Shown here piece by piece: positions 43,598 through 53,959 of a stretch of DNA of 64,000 nucleotides. The notes beneath the pieces are model-generated. The model worked only from the letters and a program-made list of their open reading frames with translations, was not told where the DNA came from and made no database searches. Source of the DNA: Jiangella sp. DSM 45060 (lineage in GTDB: Bacteria > Actinomycetota > Actinomycetes > Jiangellales > Jiangellaceae). The number at the start of each line of letters is the position of its first letter. Position 1 is the first letter of the stretch. The translations under genes and the position numbers were made by a program. Location: contig NZ_LT629771.1 of NCBI RefSeq assembly GCF_900105175.1, positions 5,226,501 through 5,290,500 on the forward strand, given 5' to 3'.

Positions 43598-44143
43598 TCA
43601 GCGCAGCAGCCGCACGAACTCCTCCAGCTCCTCGTACGAGACCGTGCCGCGGACGATGGTGATGGCGCCGCCGTCGACGCGGACGAGGGCGCGGTCGGGC
43701 TGGTCGTCGTCCTCGAGGAGGCGTTCCCAGGTGACGCCGTCGATGGTGCTCTCGCCCTCGGCGGCGAAGTCGGCCAGGCGGTCGTCGCGGTAGCTCTGGA
43801 TCTCACCGTCGGTCTGCTCGAGGCCGACGAACGCATCGCCCTCGCCGATGAGGAAGCCCAGCTTCCAGAGGTCGCCGGTCTCCTCCTGCGCGAAGTCGAC
43901 GCTGGTGGCGCGCCAGCCGTCGGGGACGGGCTCGGGCGCGAGGACGGGGTACCCGTACTCCTCGCGCGCGACGGCCAGCGCCGGCTGGTAGTCGACGGGG
44001 CCGGGCAGCCGCGGCTCGGGGTCGTTCAGCAGGTTGAACACGAGCGCGATCGCGGCGATCACGCCCGCCAGAACGCCGACGCTGCGGAAGATGTCGCCCA
44101 GCGAGGGGTTGCCGCGAGTCGAGGTGGCTGCCACGTACGCCAT
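43598..44143 (-). CDS. DUF4245 membrane-anchored protein
   Basis: A 181-residue protein. One N-terminal transmembrane helix (IFRSVGVLAGVIAAIALVFNLL) is followed by an extracytoplasmic DUF4245 domain (AREEYGYPVLAPEPVPDGWRATSV, YEELEEFVRLLR). DUF4245 genes are regularly found beside xseA/xseB in actinobacteria; here the candidate toxin pair intervenes. ATG 44143 is chosen because it shortly precedes the membrane helix; the frame is open a little further upstream. Function unknown. Confidence 0.85.
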   Translation of the reverse strand: MAYVAATSTRGNPSLGDIFRSVGVLAGVIAAIALVFNLLNDPEPRLPGPVDYQPALAVAREEYGYPVLAPEPVPDGWRATSVDFAQEETGDLWKLGFLIGEGDAFVGLEQTDGEIQSYRDDRLADFAAEGESTIDGVTWERLLEDDDQPDRALVRVDGGAITIVRGTVSYEELEEFVRLLR

Positions 44144-44231
44144 CGTCGCAGGTCGCCGCCCGCCAGGACGCGGCGGCCCCACCGCGATCGCGCGAGCGGG
44201 ACGGCGCGCCGGCCGCCGAGGTGGCCGCGGC

Positions 44232-45284
44232 TCACGCCGGATAGACGCTGATCTCGGTCGCCTTCACCGACGCCCACACCTGCCCGCCCGGCTCCAGGCC
44301 GAGGTCGGCGACGGCGAGCGGGGTGACGTCCGCGAGCACCGGCACCGCGCCGTCCGCCGTCACCCGGACGAGGTCGCCGTGCGCCTCGAGGTCGGCGATG
44401 ATCAGCGGCCACGCGTTGCGCGCCGACCCCTCCGGACGGCGCGGGCTGAGCGTGACGGCGACCGGTGCGAACGCGATGTGCACCGGACCGGTGGCGTCGT
44501 GAGCCAGCGCGACGACGGCGCCCGACGGCAGCCGCGCGCTGCGGCCCGACGCCGTGCCCGTCAGCAGGTTCAGTCCGACGAGGCGGGCGACGTAGTCGGT
44601 GCGCGGCCGGCGGGCCACCTCTGCCGGCTCGCCCTGCTGGACGACGCGGCCTCGCTCCAGCACGACGACGCGGTCGCCGAGCACCATCGCCTCCAGCGGG
44701 TCGTGCGTGACGACCAGCGTGCAGCCGTCGTAGCCGCCGAGATGCCGGCGCAGCTCCGCCCGCACGGCCGGCCGGGTGCCCGCGTCGAGCGCGGCCAGCG
44801 GCTCGTCGAGCAGCAGCAACCGCGGCTCGACGATCAGTGCCCGGGCCAGCGCGACCCGCTGCGCCTGCCCGCCGGAGAGCTCGCCCGGACGCCGTCGCTC
44901 GTAGCCGTCGAGGCCCATCCGGACCAGCCACTCGCGCGCCTCGGCCCGGGCGCGGTCGCGGGCCACGCCGCGTGAGCGCAGCCCGAACGCGACGTTCTCC
45001 AGCACGCTCATCTTCGGGAACAGCAGGTAGTCCTGGACGACCATGCCGACCCGCCGGTCCCGCGGCCGGACATGGACCCCCTCGACAGGGTCGTCGAGCG
45101 TGACGCCGTCGAGCTCGACCCGGCCGGCGTCCAGCGGCAGGATGCCGGCCAGCAGCTGCAGCGCCGTCGACTTGCCCGCGCCGTTCGGCCCGAGCAGCGC
45201 GACCACCTCGCCGGACGCGACCGCGAGCGCGGCCCGCAACTCGAGGTCGCCGCGGCGCAGCGTGAGATCGGCGTACAGGCTCAT
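44232..45284 (-). CDS. modC: Molybdate ABC transporter ATPase
   Basis: A 350-residue protein. The ATPase domain has Walker A GPNGAGKST, Q-loop VVQDYLLFPKMS, signature LSGGQAQR, Walker B LLLLDEPLAALD and H-loop THDPLEAMVLGD. The C-terminal MOP/TOBE domain is at about 290-348 (EGSARNAWPLIIADLEAHGDLVRVTADG, VWASVKATEISVYPA), which marks ModC-type proteins. ATG 45284 overlaps the modB stop (ATGA). Confidence 0.93.
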   Translation of the reverse strand: MSLYADLTLRRGDLELRAALAVASGEVVALLGPNGAGKSTALQLLAGILPLDAGRVELDGVTLDDPVEGVHVRPRDRRVGMVVQDYLLFPKMSVLENVAFGLRSRGVARDRARAEAREWLVRMGLDGYERRRPGELSGGQAQRVALARALIVEPRLLLLDEPLAALDAGTRPAVRAELRRHLGGYDGCTLVVTHDPLEAMVLGDRVVVLERGRVVQQGEPAEVARRPRTDYVARLVGLNLLTGTASGRSARLPSGAVVALAHDATGPVHIAFAPVAVTLSPRRPEGSARNAWPLIIADLEAHGDLVRVTADGAVPVLADVTPLAVADLGLEPGGQVWASVKATEISVYPA

Positions 45285-46081
45285 GCGGTCCCGATCCAGC
45301 GCTCGCGCAGCCCGATCAGGATGGTCACCGAGACGGCGATCATCAGCAGGCTGAGCACGATGGCGACGTCGCTGTCGCCGGCGTTGATCGCCACGTACGC
45401 CTCCAGCGGCAGCGTGCGGGTGGTGCCGGGGAAGCTGCCGGCGAAGGTCACCGTCGCGCCGAACTCGCCCAGCGCCCGGGCCCAGCACAGCACCGCGCCG
45501 GCCAGCACGCCCGGCATGACGGCGGGCAGCGTGACCCGGCGGAACGTCGTCCAGGACGAGGCGCCGAGCGTGGCCGCGACGTCCTCGTAGCGGCGGTCGG
45601 CGGTGCGCAGCGCCCCCTCGACCGCGACGATGAGGAACGGCATCGCGACGAACACCTGCGCCAGCACGACCGCCTCGGTGGTGAACGGCAGGCTGACGCC
45701 GAACGTGTCGTAGAGCCAGCCGCCGACCAGCCCGCGCCGTCCGAACACCATCAGCAGCGCGACGCCGCCGACCACCGGCGGCAGCACCAGCGGCACCGTC
45801 ACCAGACCGCGCAGCACCGCCCGGCCCGGCAGCGCCGTCCGGGCCAGCAGCCACGCGACCGGCACCCCGCACACCAGCGCGACGCCGGTCGCCACCGTCG
45901 CCGTGACCAGCGACAGCCGCAGCGCCGTCAGCACCTCGTCGGAGGTCAGGATGGACGGGAGGTCGGCCCACGGCGCCCGCGCGATCAGCCCGGCCATCGG
46001 CAGCACCAGGATCGCGACGCCGAGCGCCGCGGGGATCAGCAACGCCGCCGGGACCCGCAGGTCCGCCGTCCGCCGGCTCAC
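45281..46081 (-). CDS. modB: Molybdate ABC transporter permease
   Basis: A 266-residue membrane protein with five to six helices and the BPD_transp_1 EAA region YEDVAATLGASSWTTFRRVTLPAVMPGVLAG. The conserved ModB signature ARALGEFGATVTFAGSFPG is present. It forms the homodimeric molybdate channel. GTG 46081 overlaps the modA stop (GTGA). Confidence 0.94.
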   Translation of the reverse strand: MSRRTADLRVPAALLIPAALGVAILVLPMAGLIARAPWADLPSILTSDEVLTALRLSLVTATVATGVALVCGVPVAWLLARTALPGRAVLRGLVTVPLVLPPVVGGVALLMVFGRRGLVGGWLYDTFGVSLPFTTEAVVLAQVFVAMPFLIVAVEGALRTADRRYEDVAATLGASSWTTFRRVTLPAVMPGVLAGAVLCWARALGEFGATVTFAGSFPGTTRTLPLEAYVAINAGDSDVAIVLSLLMIAVSVTILIGLRERWIGTA

Positions 46082-46878
46082 GGCGTCAGGAAGCCGGCCT
46101 CGCCGAGGATGCTCTGGCCCGGCTCGCCGGTGATCGCGTCGACGACCGCCCGCGCGCCGTCCGGGTTGGGCGCGTCGGCCAGCAGCGCGACGGGGTACTC
46201 GTTGACGACCGCCTCGGGCACCTCGATGGTCTCGACGGCGTCGCCCTCGGCCGCGGCGTCGGTGAGGTAGATCAGCGCCGCGTCGACCTCGCCGAGCGCG
46301 ACCAGCGACGCCGCCTCCTTCACGTCCGTCGTCAGGGTGTCCGGCGCCGCCGTGACCCCGGCCGCGTCGAGCAGCCGCTGTGCCGCGCCGCCGCACGGCA
46401 CCTGCGGTTCGCAGATCGCGATGCGCAGGTCGGGGTTCGCGAGGTCGGCCACCCCGGTGACGTCGCCCGGATTGCCGGCCGGGACGGCCAGCGCGAGCGT
46501 GTTGCGGGCGAAGATCTCGGGCTCGCCGTCGACGACGCCGCCCGCGACCGCCTCGTCCATCGTCGTCGTGTCGGCCGTGGCCAGGACGGCGGCGGGCGCG
46601 CCGGCCAGCACCTGCTCGACCAGGCCGGACGACGGGCCGAACGAGTAGACGATCTCGAGGCCGGGGTACTGACCTGCCAGCTGGTCGGACAGCGTCTCGA
46701 ACGACTCGGTCAGCGACGCCGCCGCCAGCACCGTCACCGTCCCCGACGGCGCGTCGGCCGGCGCGGTGGTCGCCGCACCGGCGGGCGCCGCCGCGTCGTC
46801 GCCGCCGTCGTCTCCCCCGCAGGCGACGGCGAGCAGCGCGGCCGCGGCGACGGCGTACGCGAGCCGCGCGCGCCTCAT
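46078..46878 (-). CDS. modA: Molybdate-binding lipoprotein
   Basis: A 266-residue solute-binding protein. The signal peptide ends in a lipobox LLAVAC (Cys20). The mature part has VTVLAAASLTESFETLSDQL, YSFGPSSGLVEQVLAGAPA, NTLALAVPAGNP and an inter-domain stretch VDAALIYLTDA, all typical of ModA. It captures molybdate or tungstate outside the membrane. ATG 46878 overlaps the regulator stop (ATGA). Confidence 0.94.
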   Translation of the reverse strand: MRRARLAYAVAAAALLAVACGGDDGGDDAAAPAGAATTAPADAPSGTVTVLAAASLTESFETLSDQLAGQYPGLEIVYSFGPSSGLVEQVLAGAPAAVLATADTTTMDEAVAGGVVDGEPEIFARNTLALAVPAGNPGDVTGVADLANPDLRIAICEPQVPCGGAAQRLLDAAGVTAAPDTLTTDVKEAASLVALGEVDAALIYLTDAAAEGDAVETIEVPEAVVNEYPVALLADAPNPDGARAVVDAITGEPGQSILGEAGFLTP

Positions 46879-47279
46879 GCGCGGCCCGCCGGCAGGTCGA
46901 CGACGACGGTGGTGGCCTTGACCGACGCGATGGCCGCCACGCCGACGTCCAGTCCCAGCTCGTCGGCGGCCTCGCGGCTCATCAGCGACACGACGCGGTG
47001 CGGGCCGGCCTGGATCTCCACCTGAGCCATCACGCCGTCCTTCTGCACCGAGATGACGATGCCGGGGAAGTGGTTGCGCGCGGACTCCCGCGGTGTCGGC
47101 AGGGCCGCTTCGTCGGGCCCGATGTCCCGCGCCACCCGCGCCAACTCCACCCCGTCGACCACCATGCGCCCGGCGTCGTCGCGGTCGAGGCGCAACCGCC
47201 CGCCGTCGGCCCACCGTCGCAACGAGTCGTCGCTCACCCCCAGCAGGCGGGCGGCGTCAGAGATCCGAAACTGCGGCAC
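46875..47279 (-). CDS. Molybdate-responsive regulator: MerR-type HTH plus TOBE domain
   Basis: About 134 residues from GTG 47279. Residues about 3-55 are a MerR/excisionase-type winged helix (FRISDAARLLGVSDDSLRRWADGGRL). Residues about 68-132 are a single TOBE/Mop molybdate-binding domain (SARNHFPGIVISVQKDGVMAQVEIQAG, SVKATTVVVDLPAG). It leads the mod operon and likely senses intracellular molybdate to control it, replacing classic ModE. TATGCT (47292-47287) ends seven bases before this GTG; an in-frame ATG at 47291 would overlap that element. Confidence 0.87.
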   Translation of the reverse strand: MPQFRISDAARLLGVSDDSLRRWADGGRLRLDRDDAGRMVVDGVELARVARDIGPDEAALPTPRESARNHFPGIVISVQKDGVMAQVEIQAGPHRVVSLMSREAADELGLDVGVAAIASVKATTVVVDLPAGRA

Positions 47280-47335
47280 AATGGACAGCATAGACCCGCA
47301 AACGCGGAACTGTCAGCGGCGGCGGCCCGCGCGGA

Positions 47336-47788
47336 TCAGTCCGCCATTCGCCGGTCGAGCTGATCGAGCACCAGCGGCCACGCCTCTCGGTGCTGAGCCC
47401 GCGACGCCTCATCGGCGAACCCGGCGTGCGTGAGCCGCAGCCGCGTCCCGGCCCCCTCGGGGGTCAGCTCGACCGTGACGACCGTCTCCGCCCCCTTCGT
47501 GCCGGTCGCGCCGGTGAGCCAGGTCAGCTCGACCAGGCGGGCCGGCGCGAGCCGGAGGAAGCGGCCGTAGTGCGGGTGCAGTTCGCCGGCGTAGCGAGTG
47601 ACGAAGAAGAACGGCGCGTCGACCTCGGCGCGCATCACCACCGTGCCCGGCTCGGCGAACCAGCGGTCGAACCCCTGTGTCCAGGCATGGAACAACACGT
47701 CTGCCGAAGCGTTCATCGTGCGCTCGACCGCGAGCGCGTACGGCCGGTGGGAAAGGTCGGGCGGGCAGGTGGGGGATGTCGTCGACAT
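47336..47788 (-). CDS. SRPBCC (AHSA1/START-like) family protein
   Basis: A 150-residue protein with the SRPBCC fold: [34 protein letters not shown] at the N-terminus and [47 protein letters not shown] at the C-terminus. These proteins bind hydrophobic ligands and in bacteria usually accompany an ArsR-family repressor. None is seen here, though a long palindrome lies upstream. GGAGGGAG precedes ATG 47788. Confidence 0.88.
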   Translation of the reverse strand: MSTTSPTCPPDLSHRPYALAVERTMNASADVLFHAWTQGFDRWFAEPGTVVMRAEVDAPFFFVTRYAGELHPHYGRFLRLAPARLVELTWLTGATGTKGAETVVTVELTPEGAGTRLRLTHAGFADEASRAQHREAWPLVLDQLDRRMAD

Positions 47789-47827
47789 GGAGAACTCCCT
47801 CCGCTTACCTCTTAACATGCCAGCCCG

Positions 47828-47853
47828 GCTATATTCCTGTCAAGGAATATAGC
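47828..47853. promoter_or_regulatory. Long palindromic operator upstream of the SRPBCC gene
   Basis: Arms GCTATATTCC (47828-47837) and GGAATATAGC (47844-47853) are perfectly inverted around TGTCAA. The palindrome is AT-rich in a GC-rich background. On the - strand it contains TTGACA, a consensus -35, about 50 bases from the SRPBCC start. It looks like an ArsR- or TetR-type operator overlapping a promoter. Confidence 0.7.
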
Positions 47854-47867
47854 GCTGCCGGCCGTCG

Positions 47868-48014
47868 TCAGCGGCGCCGGGACGCGCGACGGCGGAGGAG
47901 GATGGCGGTGAGGAGAACCAGGGCGAGCCAGCCGAGGCCGGCCCAGACGACGCCGGACGGGCCCCAGCCGAAGCTGTCGTCGTGCTGGGCCGCCGCGACG
48001 GCGAGGAGACTCAT
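47868..48014 (-). CDS. Small single-pass membrane protein (48 residues)
   Basis: ATG 48014 to TGA 47868 encodes 48 residues. The N-terminus is short and mildly acidic (AAAQHDDSFGWGPSG), then a hydrophobic helix VVWAGLGWLALVLLTAILL and a basic tail RRRASRRR. The positive-inside pattern predicts the tail in the cytosol. No clear Shine-Dalgarno is seen. I do not recognise it; it may be a real micro-protein or chance. Confidence 0.45.
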   Translation of the reverse strand: MSLLAVAAAQHDDSFGWGPSGVVWAGLGWLALVLLTAILLRRRASRRR

Positions 48015-48056
48015 CGGTCCATGATCACCCACGACGGTGAACCCCCCGGACGCTGA

Positions 48057-48809
48057 TCAGTGGCCGAGAAACGAACGGCGCTTGTCGCGCGGCGGGCGCA
48101 CGGTGACCTCGCCCAGCAGCACGAAGCCGCGCACGCGGTAGACCGGGGCGCCCGGCGTGACCGGCTCGCGGAGCTTCATCTTCCGCTCGCCGAGGATGTT
48201 GGTGCCTTCGTCGATGCGGACGTCGATGCCCTCGGGCACGATCATGGTGAGGCTGCCCAGCACGATCGACGTCTGGATCTCGACCTCGGGAGTGCGCACG
48301 ACCGCCTCGGTGAAGTCGAGGACGACCTCGCCCAGGATCGAGGTGACGTCGATGCGGGCCGGCACCTCCCAGCGGCCCTGCCGCTTCTCGTTGCTGAGCA
48401 CGCTGGTGATGCGCTCGGACGGACGGACCGGCCCACCGGACGGCGGCAGCGGCGGCTGCGCACCGGCGCCGGCCACGGGCGCCACCCGCGCCGCGTCCGG
48501 CCGTCCGGCCTGCCAGTTCGCCGCCGGGTTGCCGCCGGGCACCGGGTACGGGCCCTGCGGGAGGTCGCGGGTGATCGGCTGCAGCTCGCCGTACGTGCGC
48601 GCCTTGAACGTCGCCTCGAGCCGCTCCTCCAGCTCGGTGAGCGTGAGGCGGCCGTCGCCGGCGGCCTGGCGCAGCGCCTCGGCGACCCGCTCGCGGTCGA
48701 CGTCGGAGCAGCGCAGGTCGGCGCCGCTGCGGACGTCGGGGTAGTCGGCGCCGGGCGCCGGTGGTGCGGGGGCGGGCGCCGGCTTCGGCTCGTCGGGGAC
48801 CTCGCTCAT
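48057..48809 (-). CDS. DUF1707 / LiaF-like (cell-wall-active antibiotic response) protein
   Basis: A 250-residue protein. A Pro/Ala-rich N-terminus is followed by DUF1707 (about 30-85; LRCSDVDRERVAEALRQAAGDGRLTLTELEERLEATF). A Pro-rich linker leads to a repetitive beta domain like the LiaF/DUF2154 C-terminus (VDVTSILGEVVLDFTEA-type strands, EVEIQTSIVLGSLTMIVPEGIDVRIDEGTNILGERKM). LiaF-type domains modulate envelope-stress signalling. ATG 48809 overlaps the stop of the second DUF1707 gene upstream (ATGA). Confidence 0.85.
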   Translation of the reverse strand: MSEVPDEPKPAPAPAPPAPGADYPDVRSGADLRCSDVDRERVAEALRQAAGDGRLTLTELEERLEATFKARTYGELQPITRDLPQGPYPVPGGNPAANWQAGRPDAARVAPVAGAGAQPPLPPSGGPVRPSERITSVLSNEKRQGRWEVPARIDVTSILGEVVLDFTEAVVRTPEVEIQTSIVLGSLTMIVPEGIDVRIDEGTNILGERKMKLREPVTPGAPVYRVRGFVLLGEVTVRPPRDKRRSFLGH

Positions 48810-49444
48810 CGTTCGCCTGCCGACTTGCGCTGGACGTTGACGCCGCCGAAGACGGCCTTGCCGGTGATGCGGACGACCGGTGCGCCGGGGCCCGGCTGCG
48901 GGCCGCGGGTGGTGTCGTCGTTGAACGCGCCGAAGACGCCGTCGCCGTCGACCTGCACCCGGAGGTCGGGCGGCACGACGATGTTGACCCCGCCGAAGAC
49001 CGCCTTGATGTCGATCTCGACCTCCGCCGCCTCGAGCGTCGCCTCGCGAAGGTCGAGGTCGGCGCCACCGAACACGGCCTTGACGCGGTAGTACTGCGGC
49101 ACGACCCAGTCGCCGCGCCGCTGGATGCCGCTGAACACGACCTTCGCGCTGCGCGACGACGGCACGCCACCGACCCGGCCGGACGGCGACGGCGACGCGG
49201 CCGGCGACGCGGCTGCCCGGCGCGCGAGGGCGGCGGACGGCGGCAGCGGGAGGTCGCCGGGGAGGTCGGCGACCACCGGCTCGAAGTCGGCGTACGTCTT
49301 GGCCGCGTACAGCGTCTCGATGCGGTCGTTCAGCTCGGTGAGGCTCAGCCGGCCGTCGGACGCCGCCTGGCGCAGAACGTCGGCGACCTGTTCGCGGTCG
49401 GCGTCGGACGCCCGCATGGCCCGCTGGTCGCTTGTCTCGTCCAC
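48806..49444 (-). CDS. DUF1707 / LiaF-like protein, paralogue
   Basis: About 212 residues from GTG 49444 (ATG 49462 is an alternative). DUF1707 covers about 8-62 (MRASDADREQVADVLRQAASDGRLSLTELNDRIETLY). The C-terminal half is a beta-solenoid-like repeat with recurring KVVFSGI, KAVFGGADL, KAVFGGVNI, GVFGAFND and KAVFGGVNV units, as in DUF2154/LiaF. It is coupled to its paralogue downstream, so both probably act in one envelope-stress process. Confidence 0.83.
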   Translation of the reverse strand: MDETSDQRAMRASDADREQVADVLRQAASDGRLSLTELNDRIETLYAAKTYADFEPVVADLPGDLPLPPSAALARRAAASPAASPSPSGRVGGVPSSRSAKVVFSGIQRRGDWVVPQYYRVKAVFGGADLDLREATLEAAEVEIDIKAVFGGVNIVVPPDLRVQVDGDGVFGAFNDDTTRGPQPGPGAPVVRITGKAVFGGVNVQRKSAGER

Positions 49445-49517
49445 AACTGACGACCTTAGCAATCACCCGGCCGTCCGGACGGAGGAGAAAGCCCGGAGAT
49501 CTACCCCTGAAGAAGGA

Positions 49518-50749
<1,232 letters not shown>

Positions 50750-50777
50750 TGGGGATCATTCCTCCCGGTTGTGCAGG

Positions 50778-51626
50778 TCAGCCCTTGACGGCGCCCTGGG
50801 TCAGGCCGGACACGATCCGGCGTTGGAACAGCAGGACGAGGATCACGACAGGGATGGTGACGACCACGGCGGCGGCCGCGATCGCCCCCGTGGGCTCCTC
50901 GAACTGTGACGCGCCGGTGAAGAACGCCAGCGCCGCGGGGACCGGCCGGGCCGCCTCGGTCGAGGTCAGCGAGATGCCGTAGACGAAGTCGTTCCACGCG
51001 ATGAAGAACGAGATGATCGCCGTGGTGAACACGCCGGGCGTGGCCAGCGGCACGATCACCTTCCGGAACGCCTGCCAGGTGGTGGCGCCGTCGACCTGCG
51101 CGGCCTGCTCCAGCTCCCACGGGATCTGCCGGAAGAACGCCGACAGCGTCCAGATCGAGATCGGCAGCGTCAGCGACAGGTACGGGATGATCAGGCCCGG
51201 CCAGGTGTCGTACAGGCCGATGTTGCGCCACAGGTTGAACAGCGGCGTGACGATCGAGATGACCGGGAAGATCGCCACCGCGAGCGCCGTCGTCAGGATC
51301 AGCCGCTTGCCCGGGAAGTCCAGCCGGGCGATGGCGTACGCCGCGAACGTCGCCAGCACCACCGAGATGAACGTGGCGATCAGCGAGATGCCGACGGAGT
51401 TGCGCAGCGCCGACAGGAACAGCTCCTGGGCGTCGCCGACCAGGATGTTGTCGTAGTTGTCCCACACCCAGTTCGTCGGCAGGAACTCGCCGGTGCCGAG
51501 GTCGCTGGGGGTCTTGAACGACAGCGACACGATCCACGCCACCGGGAACAGGGCGTAGACGATGACGACGACGCCGGCGACCCACCACCAGGCCTTGGTG
51601 CCGCGGGAGAGCTGACCCTCGTCCAT
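50778..51626 (-). CDS. Sugar ABC transporter permease, SugB/MalG-like
   Basis: A 282-residue protein with six helices and the EAA motif region [26 protein letters not shown]. The MalG-type end is [16 protein letters not shown]. It pairs with the SugA/MalF-like permease. ATG 51626 overlaps the previous stop by one base. The gap to the ATPase gene is 28 bases. Confidence 0.92.
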   Translation of the reverse strand: MDEGQLSRGTKAWWWVAGVVVIVYALFPVAWIVSLSFKTPSDLGTGEFLPTNWVWDNYDNILVGDAQELFLSALRNSVGISLIATFISVVLATFAAYAIARLDFPGKRLILTTALAVAIFPVISIVTPLFNLWRNIGLYDTWPGLIIPYLSLTLPISIWTLSAFFRQIPWELEQAAQVDGATTWQAFRKVIVPLATPGVFTTAIISFFIAWNDFVYGISLTSTEAARPVPAALAFFTGASQFEEPTGAIAAAAVVVTIPVVILVLLFQRRIVSGLTQGAVKG

Positions 51627-52561
51627 CACCGCTCCCCTCTCGCGCTGGCCAGATCGACCTTGAACAACTTGATGAACAGCACGCTGATCAGCACGACGCA
51701 CAGGAACAGCAGCACCGAGACGGCCGAGCCGAGGCCGATCTCCAGCCGGCTGATGGTCTGTCTGTACGCGAGGAACGAGACGACCTCGGTGTTGTTGGCG
51801 CCCTGCGTCATGATGAAGACGTTGTCGAAGATGCGGAACGCGTCGAGGGTCCGGAACAGCAGCGCCACCATGATGGCGGCCTTCATGTTCGGGATGGTCA
51901 CCTTGTACATCCGCTGCCACCAGGTGGCGCCGTCGACCTTGGCCGCCTCCTGCAGGTCCTCCGGCACCTGGGCCAGCCCGGCGAGCAGCAGCAGCGAGAT
52001 GAACGGCGTCGTCTTCCAGATCTCCGAGGCGATGATCACGAACACCGACGTGCCGAACTCGCCGAACCAGTTGGTGTTCTCGCTGATGCCCGGCGCCCAC
52101 CCGAACCACTGGTTCACGAAGCCGGAGTTGATGTCGAACGCGTAGAACCACGCGAACGCCGAGACGACGGTGATGATGGCGTACGGCACCAGGATCGCTG
52201 TGCGCAGCACCGGCCGCAGCCGCTTCAGCGCCCGGTGCATCACCAGCGCCAGCGCGAAGCCCAGCACCGCTTCGATCGCGACCGTGATGACGGTGATCAG
52301 CACGGTCACCCCGACCGCGCGCCACCAGATCGGGTCGGACAGCACCACGCCGTAGTTGCCGAACCAGGTGAACTCGCGGGCGTCGGGGTCGGTGAGGCGG
52401 TACTTGAACAGCGACTCGTAGAACGCCTGCACGATGGGGTAGGCGGTGACCAGCAGCATCACCACGAACGCCGGACCGGCCAGCCACCAGCCGAGCCGCC
52501 GCTCGGACCGTGCCCGATCGCTGATCGCGGCCTTCTCGCCCGCGGTCTCGGTGACGCTCAT
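51626..52561 (-). CDS. Sugar ABC transporter permease, SugA/MalF-like
   Basis: A 311-residue protein with a charged N-terminus and six helices, starting [32 protein letters not shown]. The EAA region is [27 protein letters not shown], and [27 protein letters not shown] is characteristic of trehalose/maltose-type permeases. ATG 52561 overlaps the lipoprotein stop (ATGA). Confidence 0.92.
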   Translation of the reverse strand: MSVTETAGEKAAISDRARSERRLGWWLAGPAFVVMLLVTAYPIVQAFYESLFKYRLTDPDAREFTWFGNYGVVLSDPIWWRAVGVTVLITVITVAIEAVLGFALALVMHRALKRLRPVLRTAILVPYAIITVVSAFAWFYAFDINSGFVNQWFGWAPGISENTNWFGEFGTSVFVIIASEIWKTTPFISLLLLAGLAQVPEDLQEAAKVDGATWWQRMYKVTIPNMKAAIMVALLFRTLDAFRIFDNVFIMTQGANNTEVVSFLAYRQTISRLEIGLGSAVSVLLFLCVVLISVLFIKLFKVDLASARGER

Positions 52562-53844
52562 AGCAGCCTCTCCCCCTTCAGCACCTCGGTGATCAGCGTG
52601 GTGGCCTCTTCCGGCGAGGAGTCGGGCGTGACGGAGCTCGGCGGGTGCCAGGTGTTCTGCAGACCGGTCGAGACCTCGTTGTAGTACGGGGTCTGCGGCC
52701 GCGGCGCCGCCGCCTCCAGCGACTCGCGGATGAGGTCGGCCATCGGGAAGGTCTCCTGGACGTCCGGGTTCTCGTACGCCTCGGTGTTCGACGCCGGGTT
52801 GCCGTTGGTGACCATGTAGTACGCCTGGTTGTCGGGCGTGACGATGCACTGCGCGGCCGCGATGGCGAAGTCGGGGTGCTCACTGAACGCGCCGATGCCG
52901 AGGTTGATGCCGCCGTACGGCGGACGCGAGTCCTCGCCCTCGGCGACCGCCGGATACTGCGCCCAGCCGATGTCGTCGACCAGTGACTGGTCGAGATTGC
53001 CGCCCTCGACGCCGGCCAGCGTGGCCGACCAGACGAACGGCCAGTTGACCATGAACGAGCCGCGGTCGCCCTGGAACTGCAGCATCGACGCGTTCTCGTC
53101 CTCGTTGGCGAGGCCCGGCCCGCCGAGGCCGTTGCGGGCGATGTCCTCGATGATCTGCGCGGCGGCGCGGCCGGCGTCGGTCTCGAGGCCCAGCTGCACC
53201 TGGTCGGCGGGCGCCTCGGGGTTGTCGATGATCTCGCCGCCGGCCGACGTGACCAGCGCGTTGATCCACACCGTCAGCGCCTCGGCCCGGATGCCCTGGA
53301 CGCCGAGATACTTGTCCTGCGACTGCGCGGCCTCGATGATCTGCTGCCAGGTGACCGGCTCGTTCTCGGGGTCCAGCCCGGCGGCCTCGGCGACGGACTT
53401 GCGGTACCAGAGCAGCTGGGTGTTGGCCCAGAACGGCACCGCGACGAGCTCGTCCTTCCAGGTGGCGCCGTCGATGGCGCCCTGCACGACGTTCTCGGTG
53501 ACCGCCTCCGCGACGTCCTCGGGGATCTCGGCGAGGTACCCGGCCTCGGCCAGTTCCGGGATGAACGGCGGGTCGAGGCTGATGATGTCGATGGAGGAGT
53601 CGTTCGCGGCCAGCCGGCGGGCCAGCTGCTCGCGCTGTGCCGACGCCTCACGCGGCAGCAGCGAGGTCTCGATGCGGTACTCGCCGCCGGCCGCCTCCGT
53701 ACACCGCTTGGCCAGTTCCACCTGACCGCCGTTGTCGGGGTTGATGTACCACGTGAGTGTCGGGGTGGAATCGCTGCTGCCGCAGGCTGCCAGTCCCACC
53801 GTGAGGACGGCGGCCGCGGCGACGCTGACGGTCCTTCTGCCCAC
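52558..53844 (-). CDS. Sugar-binding lipoprotein, LpqY-like
   Basis: A 428-residue SBP_bac_1 protein with lipobox VGLAAC (Cys21). The mature part shows [63 protein letters not shown] and [17 protein letters not shown]. This resembles LpqY, the trehalose receptor of the mycobacterial LpqY-SugABC recycling importer; the gene order receptor-SugA-SugB-SugC is the same. GTG 53844 follows GGGAGG. Trehalose specificity is inferred, not shown. Confidence 0.88.
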   Translation of the reverse strand: MGRRTVSVAAAAVLTVGLAACGSSDSTPTLTWYINPDNGGQVELAKRCTEAAGGEYRIETSLLPREASAQREQLARRLAANDSSIDIISLDPPFIPELAEAGYLAEIPEDVAEAVTENVVQGAIDGATWKDELVAVPFWANTQLLWYRKSVAEAAGLDPENEPVTWQQIIEAAQSQDKYLGVQGIRAEALTVWINALVTSAGGEIIDNPEAPADQVQLGLETDAGRAAAQIIEDIARNGLGGPGLANEDENASMLQFQGDRGSFMVNWPFVWSATLAGVEGGNLDQSLVDDIGWAQYPAVAEGEDSRPPYGGINLGIGAFSEHPDFAIAAAQCIVTPDNQAYYMVTNGNPASNTEAYENPDVQETFPMADLIRESLEAAAPRPQTPYYNEVSTGLQNTWHPPSSVTPDSSPEEATTLITEVLKGERLL

Positions 53845-53959
53845 ATCGCCTCCCTGGAGCAGATGGTCGCTCCAGGTGACCGCTACGGCATCGGAGCGTC
53901 ATGGTGTGAGTCGAACCTACGACATCCGGTGCCCCCGGTCGAGGACATACGGTGTTCTC

